From: Seohaeicola zhoushanensis
GTDB lineage: Bacteria; Pseudomonadota; Alphaproteobacteria; Rhodobacterales; Rhodobacteraceae
DNA: 64,000 nt
Direction: 5' to 3'
Assembly: GCF_014656415.1 (NCBI RefSeq)
Contig: NZ_BNCJ01000005.1
Location: 130,104 to 194,103, forward strand
The notes under the pieces are model-generated. The model ran no database searches and was not told where the DNA came from. It saw only the letters and a program-made list of their open reading frames with translations. The stretch's first letter is position 1. Each line of letters begins with the position of its first letter. Of this stretch, positions 19,222 to 27,936 are shown piece by piece. The position numbers and the translations under genes are program-made.

Positions 19222-20183
19222 TGAACGAGGCCCGCGCGCCCCTGCACACCGCCATCGCCGGCGGCCCGTCCGGCGGCGAGGCATGGTGGTGCGGCACGGC
19301 CGACGGCACGCGCATCCGCGTCGCCATCTGGCCCTGCGAGGGGGCGCGCGGCAGCGTCCTGCTGTTCCCCGGACGCACCGAATACATCGAGAAATACGGC
19401 CGCACCGCCGCCGCGCTTTGCCGGCTCGGCTATTCCACCCTGGTGGTCGACTGGCGCGGCCAGGGCCTTGCCGACCGGCTGCTGCCCGATCCCCGCGTCG
19501 GCCATGTCGCGCATTTCCCCGACTACCAGCAGGACGTCGCCGCCGCCCTCGCCCTGGCCGAGGCGCAGAACCTGCCCAGGCCCTGGCACCTGATCGGCCA
19601 TTCCATGGGCGGCGCCATCGGGCTGCGCGCCCTGATCGAGGGCCTGCCGGTCGAGACCGCCGCCTTCACCGGCCCGATGTGGGGCATCTACATGTCGGCC
19701 CTGCTCAAGCCGCTCGGCTGGGCGCTGCCGCGCGTGGCGAACCTCGTTGGTATGGGCACCCGCCTGCCGCCCTCGACAACCTACGACCCCTACGTGCTGT
19801 CGAACGGCTTCCCCGGCAACATGCTGACGACCGACGCCGACAATTACACCATGATGCGCGACCAGCTCGCCGCCGAACCCGGCCTGGCGCTGGGGGGCCC
19901 CAGCCTGATCTGGCTGCGCGAGGCGATGAACGAATGCGCCTGGCTTGCCCGGCAACCCTCGCCCCGCCTGCCCTGCGTCACCTTCCTGGGCGGCAACGAG
20001 CGCATCATCGACACCGCCGCCGTGCGCGCCCGGATGCAGCGCTGGCCCGGCGGCGAGCTGGTGGTGCTCCCCGGCGCCGAACACGAAGTGCTGATCGAGG
20101 CGCCCGAAACGCGCGATATCCTCTTCTCCCGCCTCGGCACCCTGTTCTCGGGCGACACCCCGCCCGCTGCCCGCAGCGCCTGA
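19221..20183 (+). CDS. Alpha/beta hydrolase (lysophospholipase-like)
   Basis: 320 aa, serine hydrolase of the PldB/monoacylglycerol-lipase type. The nucleophile elbow GHSMGG is at about 129-134; VDWRGQGLADR precedes it in the position of the family's cap-proximal loop, and GAEHEVLIE near the C-terminus provides the catalytic His. No signal peptide. Coupled to the SCP2-domain gene by a one-base overlap. Natural substrate unknown. Confidence 0.88.
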   Translation: MNEARAPLHTAIAGGPSGGEAWWCGTADGTRIRVAIWPCEGARGSVLLFPGRTEYIEKYGRTAAALCRLGYSTLVVDWRGQGLADRLLPDPRVGHVAHFPDYQQDVAAALALAEAQNLPRPWHLIGHSMGGAIGLRALIEGLPVETAAFTGPMWGIYMSALLKPLGWALPRVANLVGMGTRLPPSTTYDPYVLSNGFPGNMLTTDADNYTMMRDQLAAEPGLALGGPSLIWLREAMNECAWLARQPSPRLPCVTFLGGNERIIDTAAVRARMQRWPGGELVVLPGAEHEVLIEAPETRDILFSRLGTLFSGDTPPAARSA

Positions 20184-20223
20184 GCCACTGGACCGGGACA
20201 CCGCCCGCGCTAGTCTGTCCGAC

Positions 20224-21231
20224 ATGCGCGCGCCCGTCCTCACCTTCACGCCCAACGGCATCTACTGCCCGGCAGGCGATTTCCACATCGACCCCTGGGG
20301 CCGGGTCGACCGCGCGCTCATCACCCATGGCCATTCCGACCACGCCCGCGCGGGCCACGCCCGCTATCTCGCCACCGCAGCCGCCGCCCCGGTGATCCGC
20401 CACCGCCTCGGGGCGATCGAGCTGGACACCATCGCCTATGGCGAGAGGCGCCGCATCGGCGATGCCACCGTCTCCTTCCACCCCGCCGGCCATGTCCCCG
20501 GCTCGGCGCAGATCCGGGTCGAGGTCGGCGGCGAGGTCTGCGTGGCCTCGGGCGACTACAAGACCGAGCCCGATGGCCTCTGCGAGCCCTTCGAGCCGGT
20601 CCGCTGCCACAGCTTCATCACCGAAAGCACCTTCGGCCTGCCGGTCTTCCGCTGGCGCCCGCAGGCCGAGGTGGCCGCCGAGCTGAACCAATGGTGGCGC
20701 GACTGCGCGCAGGCCGGGGTGACGCCCCTGCTCGGCGCCTATTCCTTCGGCAAGGCGCAGCGGCTGCTCGCCATGCTCGACCCCGCCATCGGCCCGATCC
20801 TGACCCATGGCGCGGTCGAGAACACCAACGCCGTGCTGCGCGCCCAGGGGCTGCGCCTGCCCGAAACCGTCCAGGTCACGCCCGAGACCAGGGCCACGGA
20901 CCACCCCGGCGCGCTGGTGCTCGCCCCGCCCTCGGCGCTCGGCAGCACATGGGTCCGCCGTTTCGGCGCGGTTTCGACCGGCTTTGCCAGCGGCTGGATG
21001 CAGCTGCGCGGCATCCGCCGGCGCCGCTCGGTCGACCGCGGCTTCGTCGTCTCGGACCATGCCGACTGGGACGGGCTGAACGCCGCCATCGCCGCCACGG
21101 GGGCGGAAAACGTCTTTGTCACCCATGGCTATACCGAGATCTTCAGCCGCTGGCTCACCGAGCGCGGCCTCAACGCCGGCATCGTGAAAACCGAGTTCCG
21201 TGGCGAAGCCGCCGAGGACGACGCCGCATGA
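20224..21231 (+). CDS. Ligase-associated DNA exonuclease (metallo-beta-lactamase fold)
   Basis: 335 aa, related to the beta-CASP/SNM1 nucleases that co-occur with a bacterial ATP-dependent DNA ligase. The metal-binding motif THGHSDHA is at about 38-45, HPAGHVPGSAQ and SGDYKTEPDG follow. Its last bases overlap the ligase start (ATGA at 21228-21231). The family is proposed to process DNA ends for the ligase. The usual further partners (Lhr-type helicase and a phosphoesterase) are not next door here. Confidence 0.92.
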   Translation: MRAPVLTFTPNGIYCPAGDFHIDPWGRVDRALITHGHSDHARAGHARYLATAAAAPVIRHRLGAIELDTIAYGERRRIGDATVSFHPAGHVPGSAQIRVEVGGEVCVASGDYKTEPDGLCEPFEPVRCHSFITESTFGLPVFRWRPQAEVAAELNQWWRDCAQAGVTPLLGAYSFGKAQRLLAMLDPAIGPILTHGAVENTNAVLRAQGLRLPETVQVTPETRATDHPGALVLAPPSALGSTWVRRFGAVSTGFASGWMQLRGIRRRRSVDRGFVVSDHADWDGLNAAIAATGAENVFVTHGYTEIFSRWLTERGLNAGIVKTEFRGEAAEDDAA

Positions 21232-22820
21232 AGCGTTTCGCCCGCCTCTACGCCGAGATCGACGCCACCACCCGCACCTCGCGCAAGGTCGCGGCCCTTG
21301 CCGCCTACTTCCGCGAGGCGCCCGAACCCGACCGGCTGTGGACGGTCGCGCTCTTCTCCGGCCGCCGCCCCCGCCGCGCCGTCACCGCCACCCGCCTGCG
21401 CGAATGGGCCGCCGAACGCGCCAGCCTGCCGCTCTGGCTGGTCGAGGAAGCGCACCCCGTCGTCGGCGACCTGGCCGAGACCATCGCCCTGATCCTGCCG
21501 CCGCCCGAGGGCGACGAGGACGAAACGCTGGCCCATTGGATCGACGTGCTGCGCGACGCCGCCAAGGCCCCCGAGGAAGAGCGCAAGGCCACCGTGCTTG
21601 CGGCCTGGGCGCAGATGGACATGGCCCGCCGCTTTCTCTTCAACAAGCTCATCACCGGCAGCTTCCGCGTCGGCGTCAGCCGCAAGCTGATGACCCGCGC
21701 CCTGGCCGAGGCCACCGGCCGCGACGAGGCCGGGCTGACCCACCGCCTGATGGGCGACTGGACACCCGACACCGTGACCTGGCATTCCCTGATCGAGGCC
21801 GAAGACCCGGTTGCCGACGCCTCGCGCCCCTACCCCTTCTGCCTCGCCCATGCGCTGGAGGCGGGCCCCGACAGTCTGGGCGACCCCGCCGACTGGCGCG
21901 CCGAGTGGAAATGGGACGGCATCCGCGGCCAGCTGATCCTGCGCGGCGGCGCCTGGCACCTCTGGTCGCGCGGCGAGGAGCTGATTTCCGACGCCTTCCC
22001 CGAATTCGCCCGCGCGGCGGACTTCCTTCCCGAGGGCACCGTGATCGACGGCGAGGTGCTGGCCTGGGACGGCACCGCGCCCTTGCCCTTCGCCGCCCTG
22101 CAAAAGCGGATCGGGCGCAAGCAGGTGCCGAAATCGGTGCTGGCGCAGGCCCCGGCGCTGATGATCGCCTACGATCTGCTGGAGTGGCAGGGCGAAGACC
22201 TGCGCGCCGTCCCCTTCGCAGAGCGGCGCGCGCAGCTTGATACCCTGCTTGCCCCCCTGCCCGGCGACGCCCCGATCCTGCCCTCGCCGCCGCTGGCCTT
22301 CGACAGCTGGGAGGGCCTTGCCGCCCAGCGCGCCACCGCCCGCGACCGGCGCGCCGAGGGCCTCATGCTCAAGCGCGCCGACAGCCCTTATCACGCCGGG
22401 CGCAAGCGCGGCGACTGGTGGAAATGGAAGCTCGACCCCTTCACCATCGACGCGGTGATGATCTATGCCCAGGCCGGCAGCGGGCGCCGCGCCAACCTCT
22501 ATACCGATTTCACCTTCGCGGTCTGGGACGGCAACGCGCTGGTGCCCTTCACCAAGGCCTATTCCGGCCTCTCCGACGACGAATTCCGCCAGATCACCGC
22601 CTGGGTCGGCCGCAACACGCAACAACGCTTCGGCCCGGTGCGGCAGGTGGTGCCCGAACATGTCTTCGAGATCGCCTTCGAGGGCATCCAGGCCAGCCCC
22701 CGCCACAAGTCCGGCGTCGCCCTGCGCTTTCCCCGCATGGCGCGCTGGAGGAAGGACAAGCCGGTGCAGGAGGCCAACACCCTGGCCGACCTCAAGGCCA
22801 TGCTCGCCGCTTATGGCTGA
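21228..22820 (+). CDS. ATP-dependent DNA ligase (bacterial, exonuclease-associated)
   Basis: 530 aa. The adenylation motif K-W-D-G-I-R has catalytic Lys228; an N-terminal alpha-helical domain (about 1-200) and a C-terminal OB fold complete the architecture of the LigB/LigC-like group that travels with the exonuclease. Motif IV/V residues are recognisable as EGLMLKR and WWKWKLDP. It is a specialised second ligase, not the NAD-dependent LigA. Translationally coupled to the exonuclease. Confidence 0.93.
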   Translation: MKRFARLYAEIDATTRTSRKVAALAAYFREAPEPDRLWTVALFSGRRPRRAVTATRLREWAAERASLPLWLVEEAHPVVGDLAETIALILPPPEGDEDETLAHWIDVLRDAAKAPEEERKATVLAAWAQMDMARRFLFNKLITGSFRVGVSRKLMTRALAEATGRDEAGLTHRLMGDWTPDTVTWHSLIEAEDPVADASRPYPFCLAHALEAGPDSLGDPADWRAEWKWDGIRGQLILRGGAWHLWSRGEELISDAFPEFARAADFLPEGTVIDGEVLAWDGTAPLPFAALQKRIGRKQVPKSVLAQAPALMIAYDLLEWQGEDLRAVPFAERRAQLDTLLAPLPGDAPILPSPPLAFDSWEGLAAQRATARDRRAEGLMLKRADSPYHAGRKRGDWWKWKLDPFTIDAVMIYAQAGSGRRANLYTDFTFAVWDGNALVPFTKAYSGLSDDEFRQITAWVGRNTQQRFGPVRQVVPEHVFEIAFEGIQASPRHKSGVALRFPRMARWRKDKPVQEANTLADLKAMLAAYG

Positions 22821-22887
22821 CAGGCGGTTGCGCCCCGGCGCACGCGATGTAGAACTTCGGGCAACCGCATTTACCCCATGGCCCGCC

Positions 22888-24096
22888 ATGAAATTCCTGC
22901 TCGCCTGCCTTTTGCTGATTGCCACCGCCCTGCCCGGCCTCGCCGAGAAGCGGGCGCTGGTGCTGGGCAATGGCGCATACCCGAGCAACCCGCTGGACAA
23001 CGCCACCAACGACGCCCGCGACGTCGCCGCCAAGCTACGCCAGATGGGCTTTGTCGTGCACGAGGGCATCGACCTGCCCCGCGCCGAGGCGATGCGCGCG
23101 GTCCAGGACTTCGCCGACGAGCTCGACCGCGACGACGTCGCGCTGTTCTACTACGCCGGCCACGCCGCGCAGATCGGCAGCGACAACTTCCTGATGCCGG
23201 TCGATGCCGGTTTCGGAACCGAGGACGAGCTCAAGGCCAGCGCGATCCGGATGCAGAGCATCCTCAGCACCATCGGCGAACGCTCGAACACCCGCGTCAT
23301 CATCCTCGACGCCTGCCGCGACAACCCCTTCGTCAACCGCTCGGCCAGCCGCTCGGGCGCGGTGCGCAGCGGCCTCGGGCGGATGGAGGCCGGCATCGGC
23401 AGCTTCATCGCCTTCTCGACCGATCCCAACAACGTCGCCTCCGACGGCGCCGGGCGCAACAGCCCCTTCACCGCCGCGCTGCTCCGGCACATGGCAACGC
23501 CGGGCGCCGACATCCACGCGATCATGCGCAACGTCCGCGCCGAGGTGCGCCAGGTCACCCGCGACACGCAGATCCCCTGGGAGAACTCCTCGCTGATCGA
23601 AGAGCTGTACCTCGGCGCCGCGACCACAGCCCCGGCCATGCAACCCGCCCCCGCCCCGCAATTCTCGCACCAGGTCGCCGGGCTCGACCCCAATGGCGAC
23701 GGCTTCCTCGCCCTGCGCGACGGCACCACCTCCGCCGCCCGCCGCCTCGCCCGCATGACCGAGGGCACCCGGCTCAACCTGCTGGGCCAGGATGGCCCCT
23801 GGCTCCTGGTCGAAACCGAGACCGGCCTGCGCGGCTGGGCGCATTCCAACTGGATCCGCCCCACCGCCCCCGCCGCCGCGCGCCCCGCAACCAACCAGTG
23901 CGAAGACCTCTGGTACCAGCGCAACGCCTATTTCGCCCGCCACGGCTATTGCTTCCAGAGCCCGCGCGGCCGCGCCGCCTTTCCGCCCGCCAACTGCATC
24001 CCCGGCCTGACCGTGGCCCAGGTGCCGCTCAGCCCCGCCGAACGCGCCGAGGTCGAGCGGCTTGCGGCGCTGGAACAGGGCCTCGGCTGCAAGTGA
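22888..24096 (+). CDS. Secreted caspase-like protein with SH3 and YARHG domains
   Basis: 402 aa with a clear Sec signal peptide (about 1-19). A caspase/metacaspase p20 domain (about 20-250) has the catalytic pair His92 in FYYAGHAAQ and Cys143 in ILDACRDNPF. It is followed by an SH3-like domain (about 285-330, WLLVETETGLRGWAHS) and a Cys-containing YARHG domain (about 340-400, RNAYFARHGYCF). This combination suggests a periplasmic or surface peptidase acting near the cell wall; the substrate is unknown. It sits right after the DNA-ligase pair but has its own start and secretion signal, so it is probably functionally separate. Confidence 0.88.
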   Translation: MKFLLACLLLIATALPGLAEKRALVLGNGAYPSNPLDNATNDARDVAAKLRQMGFVVHEGIDLPRAEAMRAVQDFADELDRDDVALFYYAGHAAQIGSDNFLMPVDAGFGTEDELKASAIRMQSILSTIGERSNTRVIILDACRDNPFVNRSASRSGAVRSGLGRMEAGIGSFIAFSTDPNNVASDGAGRNSPFTAALLRHMATPGADIHAIMRNVRAEVRQVTRDTQIPWENSSLIEELYLGAATTAPAMQPAPAPQFSHQVAGLDPNGDGFLALRDGTTSAARRLARMTEGTRLNLLGQDGPWLLVETETGLRGWAHSNWIRPTAPAAARPATNQCEDLWYQRNAYFARHGYCFQSPRGRAAFPPANCIPGLTVAQVPLSPAERAEVERLAALEQGLGCK

Positions 24097-24169
24097 GCCA
24101 GCCTGCTCCATTGTCTCTGCCGCGCCGCGCGCCTAAGTGTTCTGGCAATGCATGACAAAGAGGTATCCG

Positions 24170-25987
24170 ATGTTCCAGCTCCCCTTCCCCGTCCGCGACG
24201 CCAACCCCGCCGGAGGCAAGGACCTCGGCCCGCTCCCCGAATGGGACCTGAGCGACCTCTACACCTCCGAGGACGCTCCCGAGCTCAAGCGCGACATGGA
24301 CTGGCTGGAAAAGGCTTGCACCGATTTCGCCGCCGACTACGAGGGCAAGCTCGCCACGCTCGACGCCGCCGGGATGCTCGCCTGCGTGCAGCGCAACGAG
24401 CGCATCTCGACCATCGCCGGGCGCATCATGTCCTTCGCCGGCCTGCGCTATTACCAGATGACCATCGACGCCAGCCGCGCCAAGTTCATGGGCGACACGC
24501 AGGAGAAGATCACCAACTTCACCACCCCGCTGGTCTTCTTCACGCTGGAACTGAACCGCCTGGAAGACGACCACCTGGCCAAGCTCTTCGCCGCCAACGC
24601 CGACCTCGCCCGCTACAAGCCGGTCTTCGACCGCATCCGCGCGATGAAGCCCTACCAACTCTCGGACGAGCTGGAGAAGTTCCTGCACGACCTCGGCGTG
24701 GTGGGCGACGCCTGGGAACGGCTCTTCGATGAAACCATCGCCGGCCTCACCTTCACCGTCGACGGCGAAGAGCTGAACATCGAGGGCACGCTGAACCTGC
24801 TCACCGACCCCGACCGCGCGAAACGCGAGGCCGCGGCGCACGAGCTGGCCGAGGTTTTCGGGAAGAACATCAAGACCTTCGCCCGCGTCCACAACACCCA
24901 GGCCAAGGAGAAGGAGGTCGTCGACCGCTGGCGCAAGATGCCGACCGCGCAGACCGCCCGCCACCTCTCCAACGACGTTGAACCCGAGGTGGTCGAGGCG
25001 CTGCGCAGCGCCGTCGTCGCCGCCTACCCGCGCCTGTCGCACCGCTATTACGAGCTGAAGCGCAAGTGGCTCGGCCTCGACCGGATGCAGGTCTGGGACC
25101 GCAACGCCCCCCTGCCGATGCAGGACAAGCGCACCGTGCCCTGGGACGAGGCCGAGAAGACCGTGATGGAGGCCTATGCCGGCTTCGACCCGCGCATGGC
25201 CGAGATCGCCCAGCCCTTCTTCCGCAAGGGCTGGATCGACGCCGGCGTGAAACCCGGCAAGGCGCCCGGCGCCTTCGCCCACCCGACCGTCACCGAGGTG
25301 CACCCCTACGTGATGCTGAACTACCTCGGCAAACCGCGCGACGTGATGACGCTGGCCCATGAACTCGGCCATGGCGTCCATCAGGTGCTGGCCGCCGGCC
25401 AGGGCGAAATGCTCTCTTCCACGCCCCTCACGCTGGCCGAAACCGCCTCCGTCTTCGGCGAGATGCTGACCTTCCGCGCCATGCTCGACAAGGCCGAGAC
25501 CCCGGCCCAGAAGAAGGTCCTGCTCGCCGGCAAGGTCGAGGACATGATCAACACGGTCGTGCGCCAGATCGCCTTCTACGACTTCGAGTGCAAGCTCCAC
25601 GCCGCCCGCCGCGAGGGCGAACTGACCCCCGAGGACATCGGCGCGCTCTGGATGTCGGTGCAGGCCGAAAGCCTTGGGCCGGCCTTCGACTTCATGGAGG
25701 GCTACGAAAGCTTCTGGGCCTATATCCCCCACTTCGTCCACTCGCCCTTCTACGTCTACGCCTATGCCTTCGGCGACGGCCTGGTGAACGCGCTCTACTC
25801 GGTCTACGCCGAGGGCGCGCCGGGCTTCCAGGACAAGTATTTCGACATGTTGAAGGCGGGCGGCTCCAAGCACCACAAGGAGCTGCTGGCGCCCTTTGGC
25901 CTGGATGCGACGGACCCGAAGTTCTGGGACAAGGGCCTCAGCATGATCGAGGGCTTCATCGACGAGCTGGAGGCGATGGAGGGGTAA
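24170..25987 (+). CDS. pepF: M3 family oligoendopeptidase
   Basis: 605-aa cytoplasmic zinc metallopeptidase cutting short peptides. The zinc motif HELGH is at 397-401 (context LAHELGHGVHQ) with the third ligand expected in ETASVFGE about 25 residues on. Length matches PepF-type oligoendopeptidases. The start was set by AAAGAGG six bases ahead of the ATG; upstream in-frame codons lack family resemblance. Followed by a strong GC hairpin. Confidence 0.93.
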   Translation: MFQLPFPVRDANPAGGKDLGPLPEWDLSDLYTSEDAPELKRDMDWLEKACTDFAADYEGKLATLDAAGMLACVQRNERISTIAGRIMSFAGLRYYQMTIDASRAKFMGDTQEKITNFTTPLVFFTLELNRLEDDHLAKLFAANADLARYKPVFDRIRAMKPYQLSDELEKFLHDLGVVGDAWERLFDETIAGLTFTVDGEELNIEGTLNLLTDPDRAKREAAAHELAEVFGKNIKTFARVHNTQAKEKEVVDRWRKMPTAQTARHLSNDVEPEVVEALRSAVVAAYPRLSHRYYELKRKWLGLDRMQVWDRNAPLPMQDKRTVPWDEAEKTVMEAYAGFDPRMAEIAQPFFRKGWIDAGVKPGKAPGAFAHPTVTEVHPYVMLNYLGKPRDVMTLAHELGHGVHQVLAAGQGEMLSSTPLTLAETASVFGEMLTFRAMLDKAETPAQKKVLLAGKVEDMINTVVRQIAFYDFECKLHAARREGELTPEDIGALWMSVQAESLGPAFDFMEGYESFWAYIPHFVHSPFYVYAYAFGDGLVNALYSVYAEGAPGFQDKYFDMLKAGGSKHHKELLAPFGLDATDPKFWDKGLSMIEGFIDELEAMEG

Positions 25988-26004
25988 ACCCCCGGTCGGC
26001 ATCG

Positions 26005-26028
26005 GGGACAGGCGGGTTCGCCTGTCCC
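26005..26028 (+). terminator. GC hairpin after the oligoendopeptidase gene
   Basis: GGGACAGGCG-GGTT-CGCCTGTCCC: perfect 10-bp stem, 17 bp past the stop codon. There is no U tract, so termination is likely but not certain. The remaining bases to 26196 hold no recognised gene; an AT-richer inverted repeat (CTGAAT...ATTCAG around 26093-26123) is present. Confidence 0.55.
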
Positions 26029-26196
26029 GCGCGGATTCATCGCCACGCCGGGGCGTGAGCGGAACTGGCGAAGGTTTCGGAAAGCGAAGCCTTCTGAATA
26101 ATGGGCTTGCCCGTTTGATTCAGAGTTGAACGTGACCGGCCTGCAACCCTGAACGGATGGCCGCGCAACCTCGGCGGAGAGAGTAGCCCGCCTGTC

Positions 26197-26760
26197 TCAT
26201 GGGTGAAGGGAAGCTGGCTCTGCCCACTCCCGGCGAGGCGCCCGCTCGATCGTCGCCGGGTCGATCTCGCGCATTGTCAACTGAGCGTTCACCCTGCGGG
26301 CCGCAGGGCCCGCGCGCAACCACTTCTCAGCCGCAGCCAGATTGAAGCGCGGACGGCGCTGGCCCTTCGCCGGACGCGAGGCCTCGGTCAGCACCTCGAT
26401 CATCTCGTCAATGCGATAAAGCCCGCCTGCAACAGGCAGAGGCATCTTGCGCTGCTGGAGCGCCTGCCGCTTTACCTCCAGCTTCTCGGCCACATCCGCG
26501 AGGCTCACCAGATCAGGACGCACCTCGCGCAGGACGGTGCCCGGCGGCAGCGCCCTGATCAGCGCTCGCGCCGTATCAAGGATCGCGCTCTCGGCCTCCT
26601 CCCCTTCGACCTCCAGCTCGACACCCAGCAGACCGGCATGTCCGGTACCCACGAGGGCATCTTCAAATCCCGCCTCGAAAACGGCGTCGGACAGCGCAAA
26701 TGGATCATGCTCCCCTTCGGGGAGCGCGAATACCAGTTCGAATTCGAATTCCTCAGCCAT
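26197..26760 (-). CDS. DNA-binding antitoxin-like protein (partner of HicA-like gene)
   Basis: 187 aa. The N-terminal half (about 1-80) is an acidic alpha/beta domain (EFELVFALPEG, GFEDALVGTGHAGLLGVEL); the middle (about 84-123, LVSLADVAEKLEVKRQALQQ then GGLYRIDEMIEVL) looks like an excisionase/MerR-like helix-turn-helix; the C-terminus is basic. From memory, such proteins occur next to small proteins like the one encoded directly upstream. That arrangement suggests a toxin-antitoxin or autoregulated pair, but no activity is proven. Its ribosome site lies in the last codons of the upstream gene, 5 bp away. Less GC-rich than its surroundings, suggesting transfer. Confidence 0.7.
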   Translation of the reverse strand: MAEEFEFELVFALPEGEHDPFALSDAVFEAGFEDALVGTGHAGLLGVELEVEGEEAESAILDTARALIRALPPGTVLREVRPDLVSLADVAEKLEVKRQALQQRKMPLPVAGGLYRIDEMIEVLTEASRPAKGQRRPRFNLAAAEKWLRAGPAARRVNAQLTMREIDPATIERAPRREWAEPASLHP

Positions 26761-26765
26761 CGGGC

Positions 26766-27023
26766 CTATCCTTCGTCATTCTTCCGAAGCTTCACGCAGG
26801 CCAGAGCCTTTTGCCGGAGCCTCTTGGCAAATTGCTGCGGGTTCTTGGGGGTCGACCAGACAGACATCTGGCAAAATTCACCACAGCGGCATTACTTGTC
26901 ATTTGCCGGGCAACGAAGGATCCCCCACGCATGCCCTCTGCCTTCGACAAGCTCCCATCCCAGCCCTTCGAGCTCCTGGATGACAGCCTCGATTTCCTTT
27001 GACGTGTGCGTCTTCCTTGGCAC
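26766..27023 (-). pseudogene. HicA-like small protein gene interrupted by TAA
   Basis: Reading from a GTG at 27023: 43 codons ending HAWGILRCPANDK, then TAA (26894-26892), then 41 more open codons in the same frame that read CRCGEFCQMSVWSTPKNP and on to a TAG at 26768-26766. I recall intact relatives running straight through this point with one residue before the CxC, so TAA probably replaces a sense codon (GAA or similar). The predicted fold (KEIEAVIQELEGLGWEL, then GRGHAWGIL) resembles HicA-type RNA-binding toxins. The frame is otherwise undamaged, indicating a recent loss, a sequencing error, or a functional truncated product. Confidence 0.72.
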
Positions 27024-27046
27024 CCTAGATATTGCGCCTCATTAAA

Positions 27047-27060
27047 TTGTCAATTGACAA
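27047..27060. promoter_or_regulatory. Perfect 14-bp palindrome upstream of the HicA-like gene
   Basis: TTGTCAATTGACAA is its own reverse complement and lies 23 bp before the GTG start. It contains TTGACA, the consensus -35 hexamer, in both directions. Position and symmetry fit an operator for autoregulation by the helix-turn-helix protein encoded downstream. Confidence 0.6.
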
Positions 27061-27401
27061 GTTATAAGATCGACGAAAAACACCGCTTCAAGCAAGGGTC
27101 CGGGTTTAGCACATCTACGCGAAATGATCACTGGATGGCTCATCGATCTTGAACGGGATACGGCACGCACAGGACGGGTGCCCGGCCCCGTCTCCGCGCG
27201 TCCAACGTGACCTCACACCACCGCCATACCCGGACGGTCACCCCAGCCTCAAAAGCAGACCATTGCTCACCCCGACCCATTGCTCCTAACCTTCCCAATG
27301 GGCTCCTTTCGCCCACCAGACGCCCAAGCCAACCCCAGGACAAACCGAGGACAAAAACCACTCCCAATGAAAACCATTACTTTTCAACATGTTGACCCCC
27401 C
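27061..27401. other. Non-coding spacer, nothing recognised
   Basis: About 340 bp between the HicA-like gene's operator and the acetyltransferase promoter region. Mixed composition, C/A-rich on the plus strand (27200-27400). A 75-codon frame on the minus strand (27140-27367) has neither family resemblance nor a good ribosome site. I see no RNA gene. Confidence 0.4.
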
Positions 27402-27415
27402 GTCCTAGCTAGGAC
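27402..27415. promoter_or_regulatory. 14-bp palindrome upstream of the GNAT gene
   Basis: GTCCTAGCTAGGAC, perfectly symmetric, 41 bp before the acetyltransferase ATG and just after GTTGACC (a -35-like sequence). A candidate operator or promoter element; its CTAGCTAG core recurs upstream of fdxA at 14699-14706. Confidence 0.4.
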
Positions 27416-27456
27416 ACTCTGATCCGGACCGATTTCCACCCCGAAAGGCCGCGCCG

Positions 27457-27936
27457 ATGCCCCGCCTGACCCTCACCCCGATCGCCCCCTCCGAGCGGGA
27501 CCGCGTCGCCCATATCCACGTCCACCCCGACCAGGTCCGCTTTTCCGGCACCATCGAGAGCGCCTTCGAAACCGACGCGCCCCGCACCGATTTCCACGCC
27601 ATCTGCCTCGACGGCCACCCGGTCGGATTCTTCAAGGTCGACCACGACTACGCCGAGCATCACTGGTTCGCCCGCCCCGGCGAGCCGGGATTGAAGGCCT
27701 TCATGATCGACCGCGACCACCAGGGCCAGGGCATCGCCACCGCCGCGATCCGCGCGCTCGACGGCTACCTCCAGCAGCAATACCCCGAGATCGCCAGCAT
27801 CGCCCTCACCGTCAACATGGCCAACCCGGTCGCGGTGCGCGCCTATCGCTCGGCCGGCTTCACCGATACCGGCGAGATCTACGAGGGCGGCACCGCCGGC
27901 CCCCAGCTGGTGATGCGGATGGTCCTGAAAGGCTAG
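27457..27936 (+). CDS. GNAT family N-acetyltransferase
   Basis: 159 aa acetyl-CoA-dependent acyltransferase. The CoA-binding motif A is visible as IDRDHQGQGIATAAIRAL (about 88-105) and the C-terminal NPVAVRAYRSAGFTDTGE is the typical RimI/spermidine-acetyltransferase-like segment. Substrate unknown. AAAGG precedes the ATG. Its stop overlaps the convergent oxidoreductase stop in CTAG (27933-27936). Confidence 0.9.
   Translation: MPRLTLTPIAPSERDRVAHIHVHPDQVRFSGTIESAFETDAPRTDFHAICLDGHPVGFFKVDHDYAEHHWFARPGEPGLKAFMIDRDHQGQGIATAAIRALDGYLQQQYPEIASIALTVNMANPVAVRAYRSAGFTDTGEIYEGGTAGPQLVMRMVLKG

Noticed and set aside
26005-26196. tRNA or attachment-site remnant next to the two-gene island
   Set aside because: GGTTCG inside the hairpin recalls a T-loop, but no cloverleaf can be drawn and there is no integrase nearby.
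27140-27367. Minus-strand 75-codon frame in the long spacer
   Set aside because: No ribosome site, no resemblance, Trp/Arg/Gly-rich as in random GC-rich sequence.
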